39,844 nt of DNA from an uncultured Geobacteraceae bacterium (GCA_903901875.1 CAIUSO010000002.1:1-39844); one strand, 5' to 3'; counted from the first letter of the stretch, positions 8,399 to 17,936 are shown. The notes: a model not told the origin generated them from the letters alone. Numbers and translations are program-made.

Positions 8399-9790
8399 AT
8401 GACTTCTCCCCACGCATCATTCATTTCCCGTATAGGTGACACTATCAACCGCAATGCCCTCTTTGCCCCCGGTGATTCTCTGGTTGTTGCCGTTTCCGGG
8501 GGTGCCGATTCCTCGGCATTGTTAGATATCCTCTTGAAATTACCCGATTATCGGCTTATTATTACGGTTGCTCATCTCAACCACTCTCTGCGTGGTGCCG
8601 AAGCCGACGGTGATGAGGAGTTTTGCCGGACCCTTGCCACCCGATATTGCGTGCCTTTTGTCAGTCGGCGTCTTGATGTGAAGGCTCTGGCGTCAGAACG
8701 AAAGCTGAACCTGGAGGATGCCGGACGACTGGCCCGGATAGCGTTTCTCGATGAAGTCAAAGTTGAACGGGGTGCGAAGGTAGTGGTGCTGGCCCACCAT
8801 GCCGACGATCAGGCCGAAACGTTTTTGATGCGACTGCTGCGGGGAGCAGGCATGACCGGGTTATCGGCCATGGCCTATCATAATGAACGGGGATATGTAC
8901 GCCCCTTACTCGATGTGCGCCGTAAAGAAATTGAGCAGTATCTCCGTGATAACGGGCTTGCGTGGCGGGAAGATTCCACTAATACTGATACCTCTTTTCT
9001 GCGTAATCGAATACGCCACGAGTTGATTCCTGTCTTAAAAGAGTATAATCCAGCCATTGTTGCCAGCCTTGCCGGCACCGCGTTACTCTTGCGGGGAGAT
9101 GATCAGCTGTTAGAGGAAATGACGTCAGAGCTGTGCGCCACAACCTGTCACAGAGGGGAGGGGGGGGAGATGTTCTGCTCTGTCAGACAGCTTCGCAGCT
9201 TCGATTCTGCCAGGCGGTCGAGAATTCTTCGTTACCTGTTTAAGCAGGTTTCCGGAACCTTACAGGGATTTTCCCGTCGTCATCTGGACCGGCTGCATGG
9301 CATGATTGATGGCTCCGCTCCCAATGTCCGGCTTAAGCTTCCTTCCGGCGTGCTGGTTGTGCGTGAGTATGATCAGCTCAGGTGCGGGTTGGATAAACAG
9401 GGAACACCAAACCTTGATTATGAAGTACGAATAACGGGAGCCGGTCGCTATCAACTTCCCGATGGTACACTGCTTGACGTTGGTGAAGAGGCTTTGTCAA
9501 ACCATGAATTGGCGACCCATGTTGCTGAGATTAGTACCATAAAGGTGCCGTTTCCGTGGCTGGTGCGGCGGTTCCGACCGGGAGACCGCATGAGTCCCCT
9601 TGGTATGAATGGCACAAAAAAAATAAAAAATATTTTCATTGATCGAAAGATACCGGCAGATGTACGGGCCAGAACGCCGCTCTTGCTCTGCGGAGAAGAG
9701 GTAATCTGGGTTGCCGGAATCTGTCTGTCAGAGAGGTGTCGAGTAACGGCACCGGAGGATACCGTCATAACGGTACAGTGGCATCCGTAA
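8399..9790 (+). CDS. tilS: tRNA(Ile)-lysidine synthetase
   Basis: TilS converts cytidine 34 of the CAU-anticodon isoleucine tRNA to lysidine, which lets it read AUA. The 463-aa product has the PP-loop SGGADS at residues 33-38 (ATP pyrophosphatase), the conserved VAHLNHSLRG.EADGDEEFC region, LAHHADDQAETFLMRLLRGAGMTGLSAM, the RNRIRHELIPVL motif that marks the family, and the TilS C-terminal domain (WLVRRFRPGDRMSPLGMNGTKKIKN). The start at 8399 gives the right distance to the PP-loop, although the ribosome site is poor. It follows the holin-like gene by 55 bp. An essential single-copy gene, and intact here. Confidence 0.95.
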   Translation: MTSPHASFISRIGDTINRNALFAPGDSLVVAVSGGADSSALLDILLKLPDYRLIITVAHLNHSLRGAEADGDEEFCRTLATRYCVPFVSRRLDVKALASERKLNLEDAGRLARIAFLDEVKVERGAKVVVLAHHADDQAETFLMRLLRGAGMTGLSAMAYHNERGYVRPLLDVRRKEIEQYLRDNGLAWREDSTNTDTSFLRNRIRHELIPVLKEYNPAIVASLAGTALLLRGDDQLLEEMTSELCATTCHRGEGGEMFCSVRQLRSFDSARRSRILRYLFKQVSGTLQGFSRRHLDRLHGMIDGSAPNVRLKLPSGVLVVREYDQLRCGLDKQGTPNLDYEVRITGAGRYQLPDGTLLDVGEEALSNHELATHVAEISTIKVPFPWLVRRFRPGDRMSPLGMNGTKKIKNIFIDRKIPADVRARTPLLLCGEEVIWVAGICLSERCRVTAPEDTVITVQWHP

Positions 9791-9860
9791 GGGTACATTG
9801 TATGTGTCAGAAATAGACAACGTATGTTACGGTTACGAGTTAATCCAGCCGAGTTAAACC

Positions 9861-12794
9861 ATGAAAGAAGTCCCTATGAAACTATTGCTGTTTACGCTGA
9901 CAATTTTCTGTGCGCTGGCTTCCGTTGCTTCTGCCGCCCGTTTTGATGCGTCATTTTCCTTTTCCACCATCGAGACCAGGCATTTCTCAATACATTATCA
10001 CCAGGGACTTGAAACGGTAGCACGAAAAACATCCCGTATTGCCGAAGAAGCCCATGAAAAGCTTCTCAAGAGTTTCTCGTGGGATCCACCGGAAAAAACA
10101 GAAATTGTGCTGGTCGATAACAGTGATTTCTTGAATGGTTCCGCCCTGGTCCTTCCCTATAATGTTATCGTAATCCAAGTGGTCCCCCCCACATTTTCCA
10201 CTATGCTTGGCGAGTTTGATGACTGGCTTAAAACGGTAATTACCCATGAATACGGTCATATTGTCACCATGGACCCATCCCGTGGCTATTCGAGCTTCAT
10301 GAGGTCATTGTTCGGCAAGCCGGTGCCAGGTGCTGATCCGGTGACGGAACTGTTATTTCTGGTAACCGCTCCCCCCAACAATTTACTTCCCCGCTGGTGG
10401 CATGAGGGGATTGCCACCTGGGTGGAAACTGAACATACCGGAACAGGTAGGGGTAAGAGCAGTTATTATGACATGGTGTACCGTATGGCGGTGGCTGAAA
10501 ATAACATACCAACAATAGCCCAGATTAACGGAGATGTGCCGGACTGGCCCGGTGGGGGAATGAGATACCTCTTTGGATACAAACTGTTTCAGTACGTTGC
10601 CGACACCTACGGATCCCAAAGCTTGAACAAGCTGAGTACCGCCCATTCCGGTCGTATCCCCTATGCACTTCATACCCCCCCAGCCACTCTTTTTGATGGT
10701 AAAGGGTATCCGGAACTGTATAGCGGTATGGTCTCTGAATTATATCGCGAGCAGTCTCAACGCATCGCAGCTCTTTCTTCGGTTCCTTTTACTCCCGTTC
10801 GGACAGTAGCAAAAGACGGGCAAGTTTTGATGAATCCGAGATATTCACCCTCGGGATCACTCATAGCGTACCTGAAAAGTGATCCTCACGACCATGTCAG
10901 CTGCGTTATTACTGACCGAGAGGGCAACAAGAAATACGAATTCAGACGGAGTTTTTCCGATGGAAGTCCGACCTGGTCACCCTCTGGCGACAAGCTCTAT
11001 TTTAGTCAACCCCGAGTGACGAACGGGTTCGATATGTATCAGGACCTCTTCAGCTATGAACTCTCAAGTAAGAAAACCAGCAGGCTCACCCACGGAATGC
11101 GTATCGGTGATGTGGACCTTTCACCGCAGGGGGAGCGTTTTGCCGCCGTGGTAAATGGCAAGGGGAGTCAGAATCTGGCATTACTTGATGTGAAAGGTAC
11201 CACTATTTCAGCACCTGAGATGATAACCAGCTATTCAATGCAACGACTCTTCTCCCCCCGCTGGTCTCCCAACGGCACCACTGTTTCCTATGGGGTAACC
11301 GATAACAACGGAATATCATCGATACATCTCTACGATGTTGTCGGTAAGAGCGACATAACCATCTTGTCCTCTCCCCATGTGACCGCATTCCCTGTCTGGT
11401 CACGTGACGGTTCTGCCATCTATTATATCTCCGATGAAAACGGAGTCTTTAACCTCTATTCCTACGATCTCAGGCTGGGTACCAGTACCCAGCTCAGCCA
11501 CCTGCTCGGAGGGGCCATGCAGCCGGAACCATCACCCGATGGTTCTTCAATACTCTTTTCCAGCTACGGCTCCCATGGCTTCACCATCGCTGAAATGTCC
11601 CTTGATCCTGCAAATGTTCTGACCGTTGCTGCCCCTTCAGTGTCACGGAGTGAGCGGGTTGTGCCTCCCACCCAACCGGTGGCAAAACATGGTGAAGCTT
11701 CACTCAAAGGTGGCATTTCCCAGCCCTATTCACCTCTTCACACGTTGCTGCCACGTTTCTGGTTGCCTAAAATTTCCGGTGATGGCTCAAATGGAGCGGT
11801 TGTTGGTTTGTACACCGCAGGTGCAGATGTCCTTGGCTATAACAGATATTTCCTCAATGCGGACTATAGTTTTGGCCGGAATCGGGGCTACTTTGATTTT
11901 GACTACCGGAATGACAATTTTTATCCGACCCTTCTTTTCAAGGCCCGTTCTGAACCATTTCAATATGCCAGTTTGCTCCAGAACGGTGATTATTATGAAT
12001 TGAATCAGGCAATCACCGTTGGAACTATCTGGCCGGTCAATTTTTTTGAATCAAGATTCAGTGTCACTGCAGGCTATCAGCTGCTTGATGTTACTGCACT
12101 CAGTGGGATTAATAGCAACAGTCTTATAAATGGCTTACAGGTATTTCAGGGGAGGCAGGATAATCTGTATGCAGGTATCGGCTTCTCAAGCGTCCGCCGA
12201 TATCCTTATTCGGTAAGTCCCGAGGAGGGTAGCCACGTTTCACTGCTGTATCGACGCTATTCCCGCTTGCTTGGCGGTGATCTGGATCAATCCCAGTATA
12301 CCGCCTCCTATGAAGAGTACTTTCGTATTCCCACAGAATCGCCCCGTCACAACGTTGTGTATCTGCGTCTTGCCGGAGCCTTTGCCGATACACGTTCAAA
12401 CTACGCCCAACAAGCGTTCCAATTGGGTGGCATTCCCTCGGAACTTAATCCCTATTCACTCCGTGGCTTTCCTTCCCGTATCTATACCGGCAAATATATT
12501 ACAACCGGGACCCTGGAATTCAGGGCACCAATCTCCTATCCCATGGGGGGGGCGGGGGTGTTTCCCTATTTTTTTGAAAAACTTCATCTGGCACTTTTTC
12601 TCGATGGAGGTGAAGTGTGGAACGACCAGACTCCGGCCTCGTTGAATTCTATTCTCGCGGGGGCAGGGGCCGAGGTACGGATGGATGTGATTACGGGGTA
12701 TTGGCTGAAGCTCACACCGGCAATCGGTGTGGCGCACGGATTAAGCAAGGGTGGTGAAAATCAGCTCTATTTTACCATTTATATGAATATGTAA
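9861..12794 (+). CDS. Exported protein: peptidase-MA-like metallopeptidase domain, TolB-like beta-propeller, C-terminal outer-membrane barrel
   Basis: A 977-aa envelope protein with three recognisable parts. (1) A signal peptide (LLLFTLTIFCALASVASAA) is followed by a gluzincin-like domain with the zinc motif HEYGH at residues 129-133 and WWHEGIATWVE about 50 residues on, whose Glu182 could be the third ligand. (2) Residues about 310-610 hold at least six PD40/WD40-like blades of the form (W)SPDG...L.Y (for example SPTWSPSGDKLYFS, FPVWSRDGSAIYYIS), as in TolB. (3) Residues about 650-977 are alternating beta-strands with aromatic ends resembling an Omp85/surface-antigen barrel. Start 9861 is used; ATG 9876 is equally plausible. 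It lies 70 bp after tilS and its stop is one base from the opposite-strand kinase. A cell-surface or outer-membrane processing or assembly role is inferred. Confidence 0.85.
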   Translation: MKEVPMKLLLFTLTIFCALASVASAARFDASFSFSTIETRHFSIHYHQGLETVARKTSRIAEEAHEKLLKSFSWDPPEKTEIVLVDNSDFLNGSALVLPYNVIVIQVVPPTFSTMLGEFDDWLKTVITHEYGHIVTMDPSRGYSSFMRSLFGKPVPGADPVTELLFLVTAPPNNLLPRWWHEGIATWVETEHTGTGRGKSSYYDMVYRMAVAENNIPTIAQINGDVPDWPGGGMRYLFGYKLFQYVADTYGSQSLNKLSTAHSGRIPYALHTPPATLFDGKGYPELYSGMVSELYREQSQRIAALSSVPFTPVRTVAKDGQVLMNPRYSPSGSLIAYLKSDPHDHVSCVITDREGNKKYEFRRSFSDGSPTWSPSGDKLYFSQPRVTNGFDMYQDLFSYELSSKKTSRLTHGMRIGDVDLSPQGERFAAVVNGKGSQNLALLDVKGTTISAPEMITSYSMQRLFSPRWSPNGTTVSYGVTDNNGISSIHLYDVVGKSDITILSSPHVTAFPVWSRDGSAIYYISDENGVFNLYSYDLRLGTSTQLSHLLGGAMQPEPSPDGSSILFSSYGSHGFTIAEMSLDPANVLTVAAPSVSRSERVVPPTQPVAKHGEASLKGGISQPYSPLHTLLPRFWLPKISGDGSNGAVVGLYTAGADVLGYNRYFLNADYSFGRNRGYFDFDYRNDNFYPTLLFKARSEPFQYASLLQNGDYYELNQAITVGTIWPVNFFESRFSVTAGYQLLDVTALSGINSNSLINGLQVFQGRQDNLYAGIGFSSVRRYPYSVSPEEGSHVSLLYRRYSRLLGGDLDQSQYTASYEEYFRIPTESPRHNVVYLRLAGAFADTRSNYAQQAFQLGGIPSELNPYSLRGFPSRIYTGKYITTGTLEFRAPISYPMGGAGVFPYFFEKLHLALFLDGGEVWNDQTPASLNSILAGAGAEVRMDVITGYWLKLTPAIGVAHGLSKGGENQLYFTIYMNM

Positions 12795-12795
12795 G

Positions 12796-15582
12796 CTATT
12801 TCATAAGTGTGTCGGCACATTCCCTCAGCGCCTTATTCAGTCGTTCTCCCGAAAGCGGCTTAACTTCGTACTTCAATATTCCCAGGTCTTGATACTGTTC
12901 TGAACTTTCGGGCATTTCATAGGCTGACAGGATGATTGCCGGTATGGTTTTGTCTGTGGTGCGAACTTCTTTCAGCATGGTGAAGCCATCCATTACCGGC
13001 ATTGATATATCGGTGATGACAATATCAGGATGGTGCTCATAATAGGCAGCGAGTCCTTCTGCACCATCTTTGGCCGTGAGTAACGTACCTACCATACGGG
13101 TTAAATACTGGCTGTACTGCTCCCTTGTTTCATCGTCATCTTCAATGTAAAGAACCGTCAGTTTTTTCAGTCGATCAATATCCTCTTCTCCCACTTCGAT
13201 GCTCTTTTTGCGGAGCAGGTGGGCACTCTGGAGCCACTTTTCCAGGGTGGCAGCAAGGACCTCTTTTTTAACCGGCTTGGACAGATAATCATCCATACCC
13301 GCCTGGAGGCAGTTGTCCCGATCCTCTGCCAGAGCATTGGCCGTCATGGCTATGATCGGCACGTTATGATTCAAAACCGCTGAGTCCGTATTACGTATTG
13401 TGGCTGTTGCCGCATACCCATCCATTTCGGGCATCATGCAATCCATCAGTACAATATCATAATTGAAATTTGATAACGCTTCTACGGCATCTTTGCCATT
13501 CAGTGCCACATCAACCGTATATCCCAAGGTATTCAGCATCCGGAGCGCAACTTTCTGATTAATGAGGTTGTCTTCGGCAAGCAGAATGTGTGCCGTCAGA
13601 TCGGCTACCCGTTCAACAGTACGGCAGATACTCTGCGTTGGCTCCTTTACTGCCTCTCTCTGTTGCTTTTCAAGTCGGGCGGTAAACCAGAAGGTTGATC
13701 CACTCCTTTCAACACTGGTAACGCCGATTTCCCCCCCCATCAACTCTGCCAACTGTTTACAAATTGCCAAACCAAGACCGGTGCCCCCATATTTTCGGGA
13801 GGTTGAGCCATCCACCTGGGTAAAAGGCTCAAAAATGGCCCCTAATCGTGACTGCGGAATTCCTATGCCGCTGTCATGGACGGAGAACTTGACTGTTGCA
13901 TATGAATCCTGCTCGGATACAAGAGAAACGGTGACATCAACTGCGCCCTGGTGGGTAAATTTCAGGGCGTTATTGACCAGATTGATGATGACCTGCCGAA
14001 TCCTTCCGGGATCACCTTTTAAATGGAGTGGTACGGTTGATTCCACGCGACTCGTCAGGCTAAGTCCCGTTTCAATTGCCCGATATTCGAGCATTTTTAT
14101 CGTGTCATGCAGGGTGATAGCCAAGTCAAAATCGAGTACTTCCATCGTAAGTTGGGCAGACTCATTTTTTGAAAAATCAAGGATATCATTGATCAACCCC
14201 AGGAGGGACTCACCACTTCTGCAAATTATTTCGGCGTACTCTCGTTGCTCTCCTGTCAGGGGGGTATCCAGAAGGATGCCCGACATGCCGATTACCCCAT
14301 TCATGGGGGTTCGGATTTCATGGCTCATGGTAGCCAGAAAGTTACTCTTGGCCCTGGCAGACGTTTCAGCATGGTCCCTTGCAGAGCGAAGGTCATCTAT
14401 GAGACGTTTGTTTTCGGTAACGTCCTCAAAAGTTGCAATAGAGCCGATGGCCGGATCGTGGGGATCTATCTGTTTAACCGAAATTTTTACATAAAATAAT
14501 GAACCGTCTTTTCTCCGGCAGGTGGTTTCATGTGAGGTATTCGATTCACCACTCAGTGGTGAACGGTACAGCTTATTATATACGTTTTCATATTCTTCAC
14601 GGGAAGAGTAGAACATGAGCGTATTCTGCCCGGCAATCTCTTCTTTCGAATATCCCGTCATGTCGCAAAAACTAGAATTGGCCATGACAATCGTTCGATC
14701 AACCAGTTTGAGAATGCCGATAGGTGCCGAATTTACAATTGTCGATAATTCCTGAAACAGTTCCGCACCGTTTTTATTGCTTTTCCTCAGGCCGTCAGAG
14801 ATCTCTTCCAGCACGGTTTCCCGGTCACGCAATGTTACTATAAGGCCGCTTTGAACGGTGAGATACTCTTCCAGGCTGCGGCGGTATGAAATAATGGACA
14901 GAATGCCCAGGAGCCAGATGCATCCGTGTCCGACCAACTCTTGGGCCATCTTCTCTTTAAGTCGCGTTTTGTGAGGTAACCAGGGTACCGCAATACTGAG
15001 TCCACCCCGAATGTCACCTGTTTTATACCCCTGACCACCATGACATTCCAGGCAGGCCGCCTCAATCTTGAGGGGACGCATGAAACGCATATAGGGCACA
15101 CCTTCCATTGTTTCCAGTGATGAGTACTCCGTAACACCTTTTTCAAAATAGTTTAATGCCCTCTCTTCCCAGACGTCGGGAGCATTTAGTGCCCGAATCG
15201 GTTTAAGACTTGTCAGGTGCCCCCGTACTCCCTTTTTGGTGTAACTCATTTCCTGTATCTGTCTGGTAATGTAGGATGGTGTGATGCGGGTAAGGTTGGT
15301 GCCGGATGAACGGATAGTATTCTGCTCTGATTTTTCGCCCGCTGTTTTGCTGCCATTCGTATGGGGAGCAATTATGTAAAGATCGCCAATACTGGCCAAC
15401 CAGTGCCGATACATGATATCCTTTTCGTGGTTGGTTGTTGCGATGGAAATGGCACTAACGTATTCAGTATTGTAGTCCTTATTGATGTTCCATCCGCAAA
15501 AGACAGCAATAAGTGCGGACCAGCTGACAAACAGCAGGGAAAGCGGTAGATGTACCAGATCAAAGCGATGTCCGAATGTCAT
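12796..15582 (-). CDS. Hybrid sensor histidine kinase with haem-c DUF3365-type sensor, PAS, and two receiver domains
   Basis: A 928-aa membrane-bound hybrid kinase. Residues about 10-32 are a transmembrane helix. The periplasmic region resembles the DUF3365 (Tll0287-like) sensor and carries one c-type haem site, CLECH, at 177-181. A second helix is near 215-235. Then come a PAS domain (about 280-395, MANSSFCDMTGYSKEEIAGQ), a HisKA helix with the phosphorylated His421 in MSHEIRTPMNG, an HATPase domain (N box NLVNNALKFT, G1 DSGIGIP, G2 GGTGLGLAI), a receiver with Asp714 (VLMDCMMPEMDG) and a second receiver with Asp858 (VITDISMPVMDG). AAGGGG six bases before the ATG supports the start. Haem plus PAS suggests sensing of redox state or a diatomic gas; the output partner is not in the window. 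Upstream, the perfect palindrome at 15663-15682 separates it from the pyr operon. Confidence 0.93.
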   Translation of the reverse strand: MTFGHRFDLVHLPLSLLFVSWSALIAVFCGWNINKDYNTEYVSAISIATTNHEKDIMYRHWLASIGDLYIIAPHTNGSKTAGEKSEQNTIRSSGTNLTRITPSYITRQIQEMSYTKKGVRGHLTSLKPIRALNAPDVWEERALNYFEKGVTEYSSLETMEGVPYMRFMRPLKIEAACLECHGGQGYKTGDIRGGLSIAVPWLPHKTRLKEKMAQELVGHGCIWLLGILSIISYRRSLEEYLTVQSGLIVTLRDRETVLEEISDGLRKSNKNGAELFQELSTIVNSAPIGILKLVDRTIVMANSSFCDMTGYSKEEIAGQNTLMFYSSREEYENVYNKLYRSPLSGESNTSHETTCRRKDGSLFYVKISVKQIDPHDPAIGSIATFEDVTENKRLIDDLRSARDHAETSARAKSNFLATMSHEIRTPMNGVIGMSGILLDTPLTGEQREYAEIICRSGESLLGLINDILDFSKNESAQLTMEVLDFDLAITLHDTIKMLEYRAIETGLSLTSRVESTVPLHLKGDPGRIRQVIINLVNNALKFTHQGAVDVTVSLVSEQDSYATVKFSVHDSGIGIPQSRLGAIFEPFTQVDGSTSRKYGGTGLGLAICKQLAELMGGEIGVTSVERSGSTFWFTARLEKQQREAVKEPTQSICRTVERVADLTAHILLAEDNLINQKVALRMLNTLGYTVDVALNGKDAVEALSNFNYDIVLMDCMMPEMDGYAATATIRNTDSAVLNHNVPIIAMTANALAEDRDNCLQAGMDDYLSKPVKKEVLAATLEKWLQSAHLLRKKSIEVGEEDIDRLKKLTVLYIEDDDETREQYSQYLTRMVGTLLTAKDGAEGLAAYYEHHPDIVITDISMPVMDGFTMLKEVRTTDKTIPAIILSAYEMPESSEQYQDLGILKYEVKPLSGERLNKALRECADTLMK

Positions 15583-15662
15583 AGAGTACCCCTTGAATGG
15601 TGCATACCTAAGCGTCGTTTTAAGTATAACAGAGATTGGATTATAATGAAGTCCCTATTGTT

Positions 15663-15682
15663 CTGACAGATAAAGCTGTCAG
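15663..15682. promoter_or_regulatory. Perfect inverted repeat CTGACAG-N6-CTGTCAG, possible operator
   Basis: Two perfect 7-bp arms, CTGACAG (15663-15669) and CTGTCAG (15676-15682), stand 6 bp apart in the 340-bp divergent gap between the kinase and pyrR. The next bases toward the kinase gene contain a TATAAT on the minus strand (15645-15640), so a dimeric regulator here could cover the kinase promoter's -35 zone. No known factor is assigned. Confidence 0.4.
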
Positions 15683-15757
15683 CATACTACACCCAAACAT
15701 AGGTTGAAGGCATATCTATGTGATGATTTATGTCAAAAAGATATTTTCAAATCGTGC

Positions 15758-15786
15758 TTGCCAGTTTATGCAGAGAATGGTACAGT
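15758..15786 (+). promoter_or_regulatory. Promoter of the pyr operon
   Basis: TTGCCA (15758-15763) and TACAGT (15781-15786) are spaced by 17 nt and predict a start near 15793, just before the PyrR-binding hairpin. This leaves a leader of about 130 nt with the attenuator. Confidence 0.6.
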
Positions 15787-15800
15787 ACGAACAGTTTTGA

Positions 15801-15833
15801 TCCTTTTAATCTGGTCCGAGAGACCAGCAAGGG
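15801..15833 (+). promoter_or_regulatory. PyrR-binding RNA element in the pyr leader
   Basis: The leader folds as an interrupted hairpin: an outer stem CCTT/AAGG, an internal bulge, an inner stem CTGGTC/GACCAG and the loop CGAGA. This matches the form of the PyrR-binding loops known from pyrimidine operons (conserved UUUAA bulge region, GAGA-containing loop, AAGG closing arm). PyrR with UMP would stabilise this hairpin and so favour the terminator at 15869-15905. The element lies directly upstream of pyrR itself, as in the classic autoregulated layout. Confidence 0.75.
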
Positions 15834-15868
15834 TGTTTCGATGACGTTTACCCATAAAACATACTGAG

Positions 15869-16459
<591 letters not shown>

Positions 16460-16473
16460 GGGGGTGAACGGTC

Positions 16474-17406
16474 ATGGCCGAGTTCAAGCATAAACATATT
16501 ATTGCGTTGCGGGACTTGTCGAAAGAGGATATCGAACTTCTGATCTCCACCGCAGAAAGTATGCGGGAAATAAACAGCAGGGAGATCAAAAAAGTACCGA
16601 CGTTACGGGGTAAAACGATCATCAACCTGTTTTACGAGTCATCAACCCGTACCCGCACCTCCTTTGAAATTGCCGGTAAGCGGCTTTCTGCCGATACGGT
16701 CAATATAGCATCTTCCAACAGTTCGGCCACCAAGGGGGAAACCCTGTCCGACACCGCTCTCAATCTGCTGGCAATGAAACCTGATATCATCGTGATGCGC
16801 CATGCGGTATCCGGTGCCCACTATTTTCTGGCCGGTAAAGTCAACTGCTCAATCATCAACGCCGGGGATGGGGCACATGAGCATCCCTCCCAGGGACTTC
16901 TCGATATGCTTACCATGAAGGACCGGTATGGTCGCCTTGACGGTCTCAAAGTGGCAATTGTGGGGGATATTACCCACAGCCGCGTTGCCCGCTCCAATAT
17001 TCAGGGCTTGACCAAGCTGGGTTCATCGGTCTTTCTGGCCGGTCCCCCCACCATGATTCCTCCCGAAGCGGAGAAACTTGGTAATGTTACGGTCTGTTCC
17101 TCCATGAATGAAGCGTTACAGGATGCTGATGTGGTGATGATGCTCCGTATTCAGCAGGAGCGGCAGGGGAAAACCCTCATGCCCAACGCCCGTGAATACT
17201 CTCGCTATTTCGGTCTCAATCCGAACAATATCAAACTCGCAAAGCCCAACGCCATGGTCATGCATCCCGGACCCATCAATCGTGGTGTGGAGATGTCTTC
17301 GAGCATGGTTGACGGTAATCAGTCCTGGGTGTTGAAACAGGTGGAAAACGGAGTGGCGGTGAGAATGGCCATGCTGTATCACGTCTGCGGTGGGGAGTTG
17401 GAATAG
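16474..17406 (+). CDS. pyrB: Aspartate carbamoyltransferase catalytic subunit
   Basis: Condenses carbamoyl phosphate with aspartate in step two of de novo pyrimidine synthesis. The 310-aa product contains the carbamoyl-phosphate loop STRTR at 57-61, the 80s loop region [40 protein letters not shown] and the C-terminal [11 protein letters not shown]. No pyrI regulatory subunit is nearby, so control probably rests on PyrR. GTGAAC with GGGGG upstream serves as ribosome site. Followed by an unusually long, repeat-filled gap before pyrC. Confidence 0.97.
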   Translation: MAEFKHKHIIALRDLSKEDIELLISTAESMREINSREIKKVPTLRGKTIINLFYESSTRTRTSFEIAGKRLSADTVNIASSNSSATKGETLSDTALNLLAMKPDIIVMRHAVSGAHYFLAGKVNCSIINAGDGAHEHPSQGLLDMLTMKDRYGRLDGLKVAIVGDITHSRVARSNIQGLTKLGSSVFLAGPPTMIPPEAEKLGNVTVCSSMNEALQDADVVMMLRIQQERQGKTLMPNAREYSRYFGLNPNNIKLAKPNAMVMHPGPINRGVEMSSSMVDGNQSWVLKQVENGVAVRMAMLYHVCGGELE

Positions 17407-17426
17407 TTTCCGTTCGGAAAGGGTGC

Positions 17427-17523
17427 TTTTTTCCCCTGGCGGCGTCAATCTTCGGCTTTACTTGTGCGGCGTACTGGTGTACGCCTCCGCGTAATTCCTT
17501 GATTTCCTTGCCAGGAGAAAAAA
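17427..17523. repeat. Palindromic repeat element A
   Basis: TTTTTTCCCCTGGC (17427-17440) and GCCAGGAGAAAAAA (17510-17523) form inverted ends with one mismatch in 14. Inside is a second perfect hairpin, GGCGTAC-TGGT-GTACGCC (17468-17485). The 97-bp unit looks like a mobile or dispersed palindromic element; no protein is needed to explain it. Copy number elsewhere cannot be seen. Confidence 0.65.
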
Positions 17524-17531
17524 TCACCGCT

Positions 17532-17555
17532 TTCCGCTCCGGAAACGAATCGGTG
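17532..17555 (+). repeat. Direct repeat copy 1 (TTCCGCTCCGGAAAC...TCGGTG)
   Basis: A 24-bp sequence matching 17865-17888 at 22 of 24 positions. Its core TTCCGCTCCGGAA is itself nearly palindromic, and a related TTCCGTTCGGAA occurs right after the pyrB stop (17408-17419). Confidence 0.7.
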
Positions 17556-17610
17556 AGCAGGCATTGTTTTTTTCTTGTAAGGAGAGGCTCTTGCAAAAGT
17601 CAAAAACGAT

Positions 17611-17694
17611 GTCATTCCTGCAGGTTTTAGGCCGGAATCCAGATTTTAACTGTCTGAAAAACCTGGATCCCCGATAAAGGCATTCGGGGATGAC
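17611..17694. repeat. Palindromic repeat element B (GTCATTCC...GGGATGAC type)
   Basis: GTCATTCC (17611-17618) and GGGATGAC (17687-17694) mark imperfect inverted ends; inner arms GGAATCCAG and CCTGGATCC continue the pairing. This has the form of the widely dispersed 'GTCATTCC...GGAATCCAG' intergenic palindromes of proteobacteria. Its exact boundaries are uncertain. Confidence 0.6.
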
Positions 17695-17726
17695 AATTTA
17701 TTTGCAACCGGCTCAGGAGAATAAAA

Positions 17727-17854
17727 TATCAGCGTTGTCCGGTTAGTTTTTTGCGTAAGGCAACGGTTCGCCCTCATCCGCCCTGCCGAAGGCCGGATGA
17801 GGGGATAAGGCAGCGTTTTTCGCCATGCAATTTTCTAACCGGACAACACTGATA
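17727..17854. mobile_element. MITE-like element C, 128 bp with 20-bp terminal inverted repeats
   Basis: The ends TATCAGCGTTGTCCGGTTAG (17727-17746) and its complement (17835-17854) match at 19 of 20 positions, which is the structure of a miniature inverted-repeat element or IS remnant without a transposase. The middle carries a hairpin CCCTCATCCG...CGGATGAGGG (17771-17803). I see no clear target-site duplication. The parent transposase is not in this window. Confidence 0.65.
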
Positions 17855-17864
17855 GAATGTAGCC

Positions 17865-17888
17865 TTCCGCTCCGGAAACAAGTCGGTG
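17865..17888 (+). repeat. Direct repeat copy 2 (TTCCGCTCCGGAAAC...TCGGTG)
   Basis: Second copy of the 24-bp repeat at 17532-17555, differing at two positions. The two copies bracket elements B and C, which suggests that the material between was inserted or duplicated within an older pyrB-pyrC gap. Confidence 0.7.
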
Positions 17889-17936
17889 TGTAACTTTTTT
17901 GTATGTATCTAATTACTATCTCTATGGGGTGAACGT

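Noticed and set aside
13562-14494. Long plus-strand frame (310 codons) opposite the hybrid kinase
   Set aside because: The minus-strand frame holds all kinase motifs; the plus frame is Ser/Arg-rich shadow sequence.
17276-17596. Minus-strand 106-codon frame across the pyrB end and element A
   Set aside because: It covers the pyrB 3' end and a palindromic repeat; the peptide is better explained as repeat DNA read in frame.
17407-17936. CRISPR array
   Set aside because: The repeats differ from one another in sequence and are palindromic elements, not equal repeats with equal spacers.
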